This document shows, piece by piece, positions 7,732-15,031 of a stretch of DNA of 33,949 nucleotides. The DNA is from a bacterium (GTDB lineage Bacteria > Verrucomicrobiota > Verrucomicrobiia > Opitutales > Opitutaceae). Where the stretch lies: positions 1 to 33,949 of the forward strand of contig JAJXVO010000009.1 in the NCBI GenBank assembly GCA_021782105.1, written 5' to 3'. The translations under genes were made by a program, and so were the position numbers. The number at the start of each line of letters is the position of its first letter. Within the stretch, counting starts at the first letter, position 1. The notes under the pieces were generated by a model, which searched no databases, had not been told where the DNA came from, and saw only the letters and a list, made by a program, of their open reading frames with translations.

Positions 7732-8094
7732 ATGAACACGATTCAGAAAGCCACGCTGCTCCAGAAGCGCAAGTGGCGCATCCGCAAGAAGGTCAATGGC
7801 ACCTCCGCGCGCCCCCGCCTCAGCGTCAAGTTCAGCTCGAAGCACATCTACGCCCAGGCCATCAACGACGACGCCGCACAGACGCTCGCCTTTGTCTCCA
7901 GCCTCGACGAGACCCTGCGCAAGCAGAACGTGAAGGCCAACCTCGCTGGAGCCAAGGCTCTCGGCGTCGCCTTCGCCGCCAAGGCCAAGGCCATCGGTAT
8001 CGAGGCGGTCGTTTTCGACCGCAACGGCCGTCCGTTCCACGGCAAGGTCAAGGCCTTCGCCGACGCCGCCCGCGAGGCGGGTCTCAAATTCTAA
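7732..8094 (+). CDS. rplR: 50S ribosomal protein L18
   Basis: L18 binds 5S rRNA together with L5. The start chosen is the ATG of MNTIQKATLLQKRKWRIRKK, giving 120 residues, the family length. The tracked ORF adds 11 residues from the spacer (MHPPDTNPFKK) that have no counterpart in L18. Family segments are RPRLSVKFSSKHIYAQAIND and the C-terminal VVFDRNGRPFHGKVKAFADAAREAGLKF, closely matching the usual FDRGGYxYHGRVKALADAAREAGL block. The start lacks a clear Shine-Dalgarno sequence. Confidence 0.96.
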   Translation: MNTIQKATLLQKRKWRIRKKVNGTSARPRLSVKFSSKHIYAQAINDDAAQTLAFVSSLDETLRKQNVKANLAGAKALGVAFAAKAKAIGIEAVVFDRNGRPFHGKVKAFADAAREAGLKF

Positions 8095-8103
8095 GCCGCG
8101 CCC

Positions 8104-8715
8104 ATGAGCACCGAAAATCTCGCCCCCACCAGTCACGAGGCCCCGACCCCGACCCCGGCTCCCTCGCCGTCGCCTTCGCCCTCCCGGTCTTACGATAGTC
8201 ACCGCCGCGGCCCCCGCCGCGATCGCCGGGACAACACCCCGTCGCAGTCCGACGGTCCCTCGCTGATCGAGAAGGTCGTCTTCATCAACCGCTGCGCCAA
8301 GGTCGTCAAGGGCGGCCGTCGCTTCAGCTTCGCCGCTCTCGCCGTCGTCGGCGACGGCAAGGGCAAGGTCGGCATCGGCTATGGCAAGGCCAATGAGGTT
8401 CCCGATGCGATCAGGAAGAGCACCGAGAACGCCAAGAAGCACATGGTCTCCGTCAAGCTCAAGGGAGACTCCATCCCTCACGCCGTCACGGGTCAGGCCG
8501 ATGGCGGCCGCGTCCTCCTTCGTCCGGCTTCGGCCGGTACCGGCCTGATCGCCGGTGGTGGCGTTCGAGCAGTCCTCGAGGCTGCCGGCGTCAAGAACGT
8601 GCTGACCAAGTCGATGGGTTCGAATAACCACATCGCCGTGGTGCATGCGACGCTCGATGGCCTGCGCCAGCTGCGCCTCAGCGAAGACATCACTGCGCTC
8701 CGCAAGATCACCTGA
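8104..8715 (+). CDS. rpsE: 30S ribosomal protein S5 with N-terminal extension
   Basis: S5 affects decoding fidelity and forms the mRNA entry tunnel. The conserved part begins near residue 53 ([23 protein letters not shown]). It contains [23 protein letters not shown] and the C-terminal [23 protein letters not shown]. Before it is a roughly 45-residue low-complexity segment: Pro-Thr and Pro-Ser repeats ([14 protein letters not shown]) then an Arg-rich stretch ([11 protein letters not shown]). The ATG lies 9 bp after the rplR stop with no in-frame alternative that improves the fit, though an internal start cannot be excluded. The gene that normally follows, rpmD, is absent. Confidence 0.96.
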   Translation: MSTENLAPTSHEAPTPTPAPSPSPSPSRSYDSHRRGPRRDRRDNTPSQSDGPSLIEKVVFINRCAKVVKGGRRFSFAALAVVGDGKGKVGIGYGKANEVPDAIRKSTENAKKHMVSVKLKGDSIPHAVTGQADGGRVLLRPASAGTGLIAGGGVRAVLEAAGVKNVLTKSMGSNNHIAVVHATLDGLRQLRLSEDITALRKIT

Positions 8716-8786
8716 TCCGCTGTTCCATCATCCGAGTCCCGTCCTGCAGGGCAGGGCGGGGCGACCCAATTAATGAGGACCCATTC

Positions 8787-9233
8787 ATGAAACTTCACGA
8801 ACTTACCAACGTCCAGGGCGCCGTTCACCGTCGCAAACGCGTCGGCTGCGGAGAGAGCTCCGGCCACGGCAAGACCAGCTGCAAGGGAGGCAAGGGCCAG
8901 AAAGGCCGCTCCGGCGCCTCGATCCGCCCCGGTTTCGAAGGCGGCCAGATGCCCCTTTACCGCAAGCTTCCGCACCGCGGATTCAACCAGGCCGCCTTCC
9001 GCGTCGAGCCCGTCATCGTCAATGTCGGCGATCTCGAGCGCCTGCCCGCCGGTGTCACCGAGGTGAACGCCGAAGTGCTCGCCGAAAACGGTCTCATCCG
9101 TGCTGACGAGTCCTATCTCAAGGTGCTCGGATCCGGCGACCTCAAGCGTGCCTTCAAGGTCACCGCTTCCAAGTTCTCCGAGTCCGCCAAGGTGAAGATC
9201 GAACAGGCCGGCGGCCAGACGGTCGTTGCCTAA
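8787..9233 (+). CDS. rplO: 50S ribosomal protein L15
   Basis: L15 is a late-assembly large-subunit protein. The 148-residue product begins MKLHELTNVQGAVHRRKRVGCG and has the glycine-rich SSGHGKTSCKGGKGQKGRSG extension. It then contains FEGGQMPLYRKLPHRGF and a C-terminal domain ending AGGQTVVA. Length is standard. AGGA lies 7 bases before the ATG. It follows rpsE after a 71-bp gap in which no L30 gene can be found, and precedes secY. Confidence 0.98.
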   Translation: MKLHELTNVQGAVHRRKRVGCGESSGHGKTSCKGGKGQKGRSGASIRPGFEGGQMPLYRKLPHRGFNQAAFRVEPVIVNVGDLERLPAGVTEVNAEVLAENGLIRADESYLKVLGSGDLKRAFKVTASKFSESAKVKIEQAGGQTVVA

Positions 9234-9260
9234 GGTCGTTTTCGGTTTTTCAAGCCGAAT

Positions 9261-9298
9261 TTCGATTGCGCGATCCCCAGGGATCGCGCTTCATCGAA
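9261..9298 (+). promoter_or_regulatory. long hairpin in the secY leader
   Basis: A perfect 10-bp inverted repeat, GCGCGATCCC and GGGATCGCGC, is separated only by CA. It is extended by a second stem TTCGAT/ATCGAA across a small internal loop. A smaller hairpin, TTCGG/CCGAA, lies just upstream at 9241–9259. The element is in the 140-bp gap between rplO and secY, about 75 bases before the chosen secY start. No T-run follows, so it is not a classic terminator. It may control secY expression or mRNA processing; that role is inference. Confidence 0.5.
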
Positions 9299-9373
9299 AA
9301 TTTCCAGCCCCGCGGTCCGCCTCTGTGGGCGCGGAGTGAAACCGAGAGCTCAAATCCGAAACGCCAAATCCCC

Positions 9374-10882
9374 GTGTTTTCCGCCTTTACGAACTCGCTG
9401 AAGATTCCGGAACTCCGTTCCAGGATCTTCTACACCTTAGCGTTGTTGTTCGCCGCGCGCGTGGGTGCCCACATCCCCCTTCCGGGCATCGATCCGAAGC
9501 CGCTCGAGCACTTCTTTAACGATCAGTCGGCCACCGCCGGCGGCGCCTTGGTGAGCTTGTACAACATGTTCACCGGCGGCGCGCTCGTCAAAGGCGCGGT
9601 CTGCGCACTGGGCATCATGCCCTACATCAGTGCGTCGATCATTTTCCAGCTGATGCAGGCCGTCGTGCCTTCACTCAGCCGCCTTCAGAACGAAGGCGAC
9701 GTGGGCCGTCAGAAGCTCACCCAGTACACCCGCTACGCCACAGTGCTCATCTGTATCGTACAAGGCACCCTTCTGATTCTTGCCCTGCTTCATCCAGGAC
9801 GCCTGTTCTACGGCTACGATGTATCGGTTTACGGCAACATCGTTATCGTCAATAGTGGCTTCTTCCTGGTCACCTCGGTGATCTACATGACCGCCGGCAC
9901 GATGATCCTGATGTGGCTGGGCGAACAGATTACCCAGCGCGGCATCGGAAACGGCGTCTCGCTGCTCATCACGGTCGGCATTCTCGCGGACATCCCGGGC
10001 GCGGCCCAGCAGGGGTACCACATGTTTTTCCATCCGGTGGGCACCGGGTCTTCGATCGGACTCCCCCAGGCGGCGTTGATGCTCGCGTTCTTCGTGGCGG
10101 TCACGACGGGCATCGTACTCATGGTTCGTGGCCAGCGTAAGATTCCTGTCCAGTACGCCAAACGCGTGATCGGCAATCGTGTCATGGGAGGTCAGAGCTC
10201 CTTTCTCCCCCTGATGATCAATTACTCGGGCGTCATGCCCGTGATCTTCGCCTCTGCCATCCTGCTTTTCCCCCAACAAATCATCTCCCAGATCGGTGCG
10301 GCGTTTAATCTGAAGTTTCTCGTCGAGTTCGCGTCGAATCTGACGCGCGGGCATTGGATCTACTACTCGTCGTACGCCTTCCTGATTCTGTTCTTCAGCT
10401 ATTTCTGGGTGTCGGTCATGTTCAAGCCGATCCAAATCGCCGACGACCTTAAAAAGTACGGTGGTTACATCCCCGGTGTTCGCCCGGGCGAGCCCACGGC
10501 CAAGTTCCTCGACTTTGTGATGACCCGTATCACTCTGGCCGGCGCCATTTTCCTGACGATTATCGCGGTCATCCCTGACGTGATGTACTGGGAGCTCAAT
10601 GTTCCCCAGCGCATCGCCTACTTCTTTGGTGGCACTGGAATGCTCATCACCGTTGGCGTCATCCTCGAGACGATGAAACAGGTGGAGACCTTCCTGCTGC
10701 AACGCCACTACGACGGCTTTCTCAAGAAAGGGCGCGTCCGCGCCCGCGCCAGCGGCGGCGCTGCCGCAATGTCCAGCGACGCTCTGAGCAACGAGGCGGT
10801 CATGAAGATCGTCTGGCCGATGCTGGGTCTGTTTCTGCTGGGTCTGGGCATCTGGGCTTACAAGGCCTTCTTGATGAAATAA
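9374..10882 (+). CDS. secY: preprotein translocase subunit SecY
   Basis: SecY is the channel of the Sec translocon. The start chosen is GTG, giving (M)FSAFTNSLKIPELRSRIFYTL, the usual opening of SecY in this group, and 502 residues. The tracked start (TTG at 9266) would translate through a strong hairpin. Family marks include the plug-domain region GGALVSLYNMFTGGALVKG, GIMPYISASIIFQLM, GEQITQRGIGNGVSLLI, PVQYAKRVIGNRVMGGQSSFLPL and LKKYGGYIPGVRPGEPT. After the usual end near RHYDGFLKKGRVRAR there are about 50 more residues, including a hydrophobic helix (IVWPMLGLFLLGLGIWAY) not found in the ten-helix model. No Shine-Dalgarno sequence is seen. Confidence 0.95.
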   Translation: MFSAFTNSLKIPELRSRIFYTLALLFAARVGAHIPLPGIDPKPLEHFFNDQSATAGGALVSLYNMFTGGALVKGAVCALGIMPYISASIIFQLMQAVVPSLSRLQNEGDVGRQKLTQYTRYATVLICIVQGTLLILALLHPGRLFYGYDVSVYGNIVIVNSGFFLVTSVIYMTAGTMILMWLGEQITQRGIGNGVSLLITVGILADIPGAAQQGYHMFFHPVGTGSSIGLPQAALMLAFFVAVTTGIVLMVRGQRKIPVQYAKRVIGNRVMGGQSSFLPLMINYSGVMPVIFASAILLFPQQIISQIGAAFNLKFLVEFASNLTRGHWIYYSSYAFLILFFSYFWVSVMFKPIQIADDLKKYGGYIPGVRPGEPTAKFLDFVMTRITLAGAIFLTIIAVIPDVMYWELNVPQRIAYFFGGTGMLITVGVILETMKQVETFLLQRHYDGFLKKGRVRARASGGAAAMSSDALSNEAVMKIVWPMLGLFLLGLGIWAYKAFLMK

Positions 10883-10948
10883 TGCTTTACATTGGTCGCG
10901 ACGCATCCAAGCTCCGACCTCTTTTCTCGTGCGATCAACCCCGCGCGA

Positions 10949-11329
10949 GTGAAGGTCATTCTCCTCGGTTCATCGGATTTACTGTCAGAAAGCCTCATGA
11001 ACCGTCTGCGTTCTTTGCACATTGAGCACGTCTCTCCCGCTTCGCTGATGCGACAGGAGATTTGGCGTCGTGCCTCCCAAGCCCGCAAGGCGGAGGAGGC
11101 AGTGCTGGCGGCCATGCGCCGCTGGTTCTGGACGCGCAAACCCGATGCGGGGTTCCTCCTCAGGGAATTCCCGGCTACGCTGCTCCAAGCCCAAGTGTTC
11201 GACGAATGGATGGAGGCTCGTTCCGAGTCGCTCTCCGCAGTCTGTGCCGCCCCTGGCGTACCCGAAGGCATCGTCGACTACTACCGCAACCAAGGCCTTC
11301 TCGAAGAGGGCTGCCTGGTCTCAGCATAA
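10949..11329 (+). CDS. degenerate adenylate-kinase-like protein
   Basis: The gene occupies the usual place of adk between secY and map. From a GTG start the product is (M)KVILLGSS..., 126 residues; the tracked TTG at 10892 would add 19 residues with no match to the family. The order of adenylate kinase segments is recognisable: VILLG, then HVSPASLMR (like QISTGDMLR), GFLLREFPATLLQAQ (like GFLLDGFPRTIPQAD), and a C-terminal VDYYRNQGLL. The P-loop GxPGxGKGT is replaced by GSSDLLSES, the FPRT arginine is lost, and the LID and most of the CORE C-terminal half are missing. It therefore should not bind ATP like Adk. The frame is intact and couples to map by TAATG. It could be a pseudoenzyme or a decaying gene kept for coupling. 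Confidence 0.7.
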   Translation: MKVILLGSSDLLSESLMNRLRSLHIEHVSPASLMRQEIWRRASQARKAEEAVLAAMRRWFWTRKPDAGFLLREFPATLLQAQVFDEWMEARSESLSAVCAAPGVPEGIVDYYRNQGLLEEGCLVSA

Positions 11330-12129
11330 TGATCACGATCAAGAACGAACGTCAGATCGTTAAAATGCGCGAGGCCTGCGCGGCTGCGGCGACCGTCCTT
11401 CAGGAAACGAAGGCATTGGTCAGGCCTGGCATCAGTACGCAGGACCTCGAGGAAGTGGCACTTGCCGCGATGAAGCGGCTGGGCGCAACGAGCGCCTGTT
11501 TCGGCTATCAACTGGCCAATCGCCGCTACCCCGCACACACCTGTATCTCCGTCAATGAGGAGGTAGTCCACGGCATCCCGTCCATCCGCCGAATCCTTCG
11601 CGACGGCGACGTCGTTGCAGTCGATATCGTGGTGAATCACGACGGCTACATCGGCGACAATGCGGCCACTGTCCCGGTGGGCGCGATCAGCCCCACGCTC
11701 CAGAAGCTTCTCCAAGTCACGGAGGAGGCACTGCGAATCGGAATTTCGAAGGCACAGGTCGGAAACCGCATTGGCGACATCTCCCATGCGATCCAGACCC
11801 ACGTCGAATCCAACGGCTTCAGCGTCGTTCGCGACATGGTCGGCCACGGGGTCGGCCTATCGATGCACGAGGAACCCCAGATACCGAACTTTGGACGCAA
11901 GGGGACCCTCGAGAAGATCCGCGCCGGCATGACGCTTGCGATCGAGCCCATGGTGAATCTCGGCGCGTATCGGACCAAGACGCTCTCCGATGGCTGGACG
12001 GTCGTCACTTCCGACGGCTCACCCTCGGCTCACTTCGAGCACACGGTGCTCACGACCGATAAGGGACCCGAGGTTCTTACGATTCCCCGGCCCGTGATCG
12101 GCCACGTTCACTCCCTTCCGGCGGCCTGA
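11329..12129 (+). CDS. map: methionine aminopeptidase type I
   Basis: This enzyme removes the initiator Met from nascent proteins using two divalent metal ions. The start ATG overlaps the stop of the preceding gene and gives [21 protein letters not shown], 266 residues. The tracked longer ORF is an upstream frame extension. The pita-bread fold motifs are present: [14 protein letters not shown], the metal-binding [19 protein letters not shown] (two Asp), [17 protein letters not shown] (His and neighbouring residues), and the Glu of AIEPMV. The second metal Glu lies in the final FEHTVLTT block. The gene order secY-x-map-rpsM is classic, but infA and rpmJ are missing downstream. Confidence 0.97.
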   Translation: MITIKNERQIVKMREACAAAATVLQETKALVRPGISTQDLEEVALAAMKRLGATSACFGYQLANRRYPAHTCISVNEEVVHGIPSIRRILRDGDVVAVDIVVNHDGYIGDNAATVPVGAISPTLQKLLQVTEEALRIGISKAQVGNRIGDISHAIQTHVESNGFSVVRDMVGHGVGLSMHEEPQIPNFGRKGTLEKIRAGMTLAIEPMVNLGAYRTKTLSDGWTVVTSDGSPSAHFEHTVLTTDKGPEVLTIPRPVIGHVHSLPAA

Positions 12130-12184
12130 CCGCTGTTTCTCGTCTCCATTTTTTAACTACCAACCCTCCTTTCCACACAACCAT

Positions 12185-12562
12185 ATGCCTCGTCTACTCG
12201 GTGTAGAAATTCCCGCGAAGAAGAAGGTCTCCTTCTCCCTTCGCTACATCTATGGAATCGGCCCGCAGCGCGCCGACCTGATCGTCAAGGAAGCCGGCAT
12301 TTCCGCCGACCTCCGTGCGCAGGACCTCACGGAGGAGCAGCTCAACAAGATCCTCCACGTCATCACTGAGCACAAGTGGGTCGTTGAAGGTGATCTGCGT
12401 CGTGAGATCGCCGGCAACCTCAAGCGTCTTCAGGCGATCAACAGCTACCGTGGCTCCCGCCACCGCAAGGGCCTCCCGGTTCGAGGCCAGCGCACCAGCA
12501 CCAATGCCCGCACGCGCAAGGGCCCCCGCAAGACCGTGGGTGTTACCAAATCCGCAGAATAA
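12185..12562 (+). CDS. rpsM: 30S ribosomal protein S13
   Basis: S13 contacts P-site tRNA and forms intersubunit bridges from the head. The 125-residue product starts [26 protein letters not shown]. It carries [37 protein letters not shown] followed by the basic tail [15 protein letters not shown]. Length is standard. No Shine-Dalgarno sequence is present; the leader is pyrimidine- and A-rich. It follows map directly (55-bp gap), without rpmJ or infA in between. Confidence 0.98.
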   Translation: MPRLLGVEIPAKKKVSFSLRYIYGIGPQRADLIVKEAGISADLRAQDLTEEQLNKILHVITEHKWVVEGDLRREIAGNLKRLQAINSYRGSRHRKGLPVRGQRTSTNARTRKGPRKTVGVTKSAE

Positions 12563-12574
12563 ACCTTTACTACC

Positions 12575-13219
12575 ATGGCCGAAGAGAAGTCCGCTCCCAA
12601 GAAAGAGAAGGCTCCCAAGAAGGAAGCCGCCCCCGCCGTTGCTGGTGCCGAAGCCAAGGCTCCCGCTGCCGACAAGCCCTTGAAGGAAAAAGCTCCGAAA
12701 GCTGCCAAACCCGTCGAGGGCGCCGCTGCCCCCGCGGAAGCCGCCCCGGCCGCCGAAAAACCCGCCAAGCCCGTCGAACTCGTTGGCGGTGTTGCGCGCC
12801 AACCCACGGCTGAAGAACTCCTCAAGGAGGAGCTCGGCGAGATCAAGATCCGCAAGGCCAAGGGCTCCAAAAACGTCACCTCAGGCTTCGTAAACGTTCT
12901 CGCCTCCTTTAACAATACGATCGTCTCGATCACCGACGCCCGCGGGCAGGTCATCGCCTGGTCCAGCGCTGGCAAGTGCGGCTTCCGCGGTTCCCGCAAG
13001 TCCACCGCCTACGCCGCCCAGGTCGTCGCCCAGGACGCCGCACGTAACGCCATGTCGCACGGTCTCAAGGACGTCGTCATCCGCGTCTCAGGCCCCGGCC
13101 TCGGCCGCGATAGCGCGGTGCGTGCCCTCCAGGCCATCGGCCTGGAAATCAGCTCGATCGTCGATGTCACCCCGATCCCGCACAACGGCTGCCGTCCGCG
13201 CAAGCGTCGTCGCGTCTGA
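12575..13219 (+). CDS. rpsK: 30S ribosomal protein S11 with long N-terminal extension
   Basis: S11 sits on the platform of the small subunit near the E-site mRNA. The conserved S11 core starts at about residue 91 ([24 protein letters not shown]). It continues through [21 protein letters not shown] to the terminal [14 protein letters not shown]. The preceding 90 or so residues are an Ala/Lys/Pro/Glu-rich low-complexity region beginning [20 protein letters not shown], then [24 protein letters not shown]. The total is 214 residues against about 128 in most bacteria. The ATG is 12 bp after the rpsM stop with no in-frame stop between, so the extension looks translated. No Met or clear alternative start was seen at the core boundary. 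Confidence 0.95.
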   Translation: MAEEKSAPKKEKAPKKEAAPAVAGAEAKAPAADKPLKEKAPKAAKPVEGAAAPAEAAPAAEKPAKPVELVGGVARQPTAEELLKEELGEIKIRKAKGSKNVTSGFVNVLASFNNTIVSITDARGQVIAWSSAGKCGFRGSRKSTAYAAQVVAQDAARNAMSHGLKDVVIRVSGPGLGRDSAVRALQAIGLEISSIVDVTPIPHNGCRPRKRRRV

Positions 13220-13272
13220 GACTCACGCACGGATAACCGCATCAAGGTAACCACTTTTAACTTCTTTCAACA

Positions 13273-13884
13273 ATGGCTCGTTATATCGGACCCTCCACCC
13301 GCGTCAGTCGCCGGTTCGGACAGCAGATTCTTGGTTCGCCCAAGGCGCTGGAGCGCCGCAACTATCCTCCAGGGCAACACGGCCCCAAGAGCCGCCGCAA
13401 ACTCTCCGAGTACGGCGTGGGCTTGGCTGAAAAACAGAAGCTCCGCTTCATTTACGGTCTTCTGGAGCGCCAGTTCCGCCGCGTGTTCGAGATCGCCAAG
13501 CGTGAGCGCGGCGTCACCGGCGAGCGCTTCATGCAGCTGCTCGAAACCCGCCTCGACAGCGTGGTCTATCTGCTCGGTTTCGCGAAATCCCGCGCCGCCG
13601 CTCGCCAGATCGTCAACCACGGCCATATCCGCGTCAATGGCCACAAGGTCGACATTTCCAGTTACACGGTGGTGGCTGGCGACGAGGTCGAGGTGAAAAA
13701 CACCCCGGCATCCCGCCAACTTGTCACCCGGAACCTCGAGGAAAACCGGATCCGTAACGTTCCCGGTTGGCTCACCCTCCAGGCCGACCAGTTCAAGGGC
13801 GTCGTCAACCGTCTCCCCACGCGCGATGAAATGGATCCCAGCGTCAACGAACAGTTGATCGTGGAATTCTACTCGCGCATGTAA
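13273..13884 (+). CDS. rpsD: 30S ribosomal protein S4, zinc-free form
   Basis: S4 is a primary assembly protein that binds the five-way junction of 16S rRNA. The 203-residue product starts MARYIGPSTRVSRRFGQQIL. The N-terminal domain contains NYPPGQHGPKSRRKLSEYG and has no cysteines, so it is the zinc-independent type. The S4 RNA-binding domain follows: FMQLLETRLDSVVYLLGFAKSRAAARQIVNHGHIRVNGHKV. It ends in VNEQLIVEFYSRM, the usual ending. The start has no Shine-Dalgarno sequence. It is 43 bp upstream of rpoA, as in most alpha operons. Confidence 0.98.
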   Translation: MARYIGPSTRVSRRFGQQILGSPKALERRNYPPGQHGPKSRRKLSEYGVGLAEKQKLRFIYGLLERQFRRVFEIAKRERGVTGERFMQLLETRLDSVVYLLGFAKSRAAARQIVNHGHIRVNGHKVDISSYTVVAGDEVEVKNTPASRQLVTRNLEENRIRNVPGWLTLQADQFKGVVNRLPTRDEMDPSVNEQLIVEFYSRM

Positions 13885-13927
13885 CGTATCTTCCGTTTGT
13901 TCGAGCAACCAACAACCATCCACTGTC

Positions 13928-14932
13928 ATGCCAAAACGTCTCGGTAAGTTCGAACTGCCCAACAAGCTCACCAAGGTGGAGGAGGGCGCCACGCCGACCT
14001 ACGCCAAGTTCATCGCCGAGCCTTTCGAAGCCGGCTATGGCCACACGATCGGCAATTCCCTGCGCCGCGTGCTCCTCAGTTCGATCGAGGGCGCAGCGAT
14101 TTCCTCCATCAAGGTCGAGGGCGTTCAGCACGAGTTTCAGAGCATTGATGGGGTGGTGGAAGATGTCACCGACATCGTCCTCAACCTCAAGAAGGTGCTC
14201 ATCCTCTCGCAAAAGCGCGAGACCCTCTCACTCCAGATCAAGGTCAGCGGACGCCAGGGGCCCGTGACCGCCGCCGACATCCAGGCCGACGCCGCCATCA
14301 CGATCGTCAATCCCGACCAAGTCATCTGCACGCTCGACACCAAGCGCGCCTTCGAGGCCGAGATCGAGATCAAGACCGGTCGTGGCTACTACCCGGGCGA
14401 GCTCAACAAAAAGGAAGAACAGGCGATCGGCGTCATTGCCATCGATTCGCTCTTCTCCCCCGTGAGGCTCGTCAAGTACGCCGTCGAAAACACCCGCGTC
14501 GGCCAGATCACCGACTACGACAAGCTCATCCTCGAAGTCTGGACTGACGGCCGCATCTCTCCTGATGATGCGCTCAAGCAATCCAGCTCGATCCTGAAGC
14601 ACCACCTCGACGTCTTCGACCGCGTCAGCAACGAGCAGTACGAGTTTGAGAACCAGCAGAGCGCCGTCTCCGAAGAGGAGAACAAGCTGCGCAAGCTGCT
14701 CAACATGTCGGTCAACGAGATCGAGCTTTCGGTCCGTGCCGCCAACTGCCTCAACAACGCCAACATCACGACCGTTGGCGAACTGGCGATGAAGACCGAG
14801 CAGGAGATGCTCAAATACCGCAACTTCGGCAAGAAGTCGCTCAACGAGATCAAGGAAAAGCTCGAGGCCCTCGGCCTGTCTCTGGGTATGAAGTTCGACG
14901 AGCGCCTCCTCGACAACAAGAAGGAAGCCTAA
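13928..14932 (+). CDS. rpoA: DNA-directed RNA polymerase subunit alpha
   Basis: The alpha subunit dimerises to start RNA polymerase assembly, and its C-terminal domain contacts UP elements and activators. The product has 334 residues. The N-terminal domain (about 1 to 230) contains FEAGYGHTIGNSLRRVLLSSIEGAAISSIKVEGVQHEF and KTGRGYYPG. After a linker with NQQSAVSEEENKLRKLL, the C-terminal domain shows ELSVRAANCLNNANITTVGEL and YRNFGKKSLNEIKEKLEALGLSLGMKF. Both domains look complete and length is standard. The start lacks a Shine-Dalgarno sequence. It is followed by a 99-bp structured spacer and rplQ. Confidence 0.98.
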   Translation: MPKRLGKFELPNKLTKVEEGATPTYAKFIAEPFEAGYGHTIGNSLRRVLLSSIEGAAISSIKVEGVQHEFQSIDGVVEDVTDIVLNLKKVLILSQKRETLSLQIKVSGRQGPVTAADIQADAAITIVNPDQVICTLDTKRAFEAEIEIKTGRGYYPGELNKKEEQAIGVIAIDSLFSPVRLVKYAVENTRVGQITDYDKLILEVWTDGRISPDDALKQSSSILKHHLDVFDRVSNEQYEFENQQSAVSEEENKLRKLLNMSVNEIELSVRAANCLNNANITTVGELAMKTEQEMLKYRNFGKKSLNEIKEKLEALGLSLGMKFDERLLDNKKEA

Positions 14933-14937
14933 AGCCC

Positions 14938-15011
14938 TTTTCGGATATCGTTCCGCGCACCGGACCGAGTCGCCCTCCGACACGGTCCCCGCTCCGGTCC
15001 AATTCCGAAAA
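14938..15011 (+). other. structured rpoA–rplQ intercistronic region
   Basis: TTTTCGGA just after the rpoA stop pairs exactly with TCCGAAAA 20 bases before the rplQ start, enclosing about 58 bases. Inside, CCGGACCG can pair with either CGGTCC or with the later CCGGTCC. The arrangement suggests a folded leader with alternative pairing. No T-run terminator is present. The function is unknown. Confidence 0.4.
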
Positions 15012-15031
15012 TCGAGAATCGATCATTTAAA

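Noticed and set aside
9266-9373. 36-residue N-terminal extension of SecY from TTG
   Set aside because: The extension passes through a strong hairpin, has no SecY similarity, and the GTG start gives the standard N-terminus.
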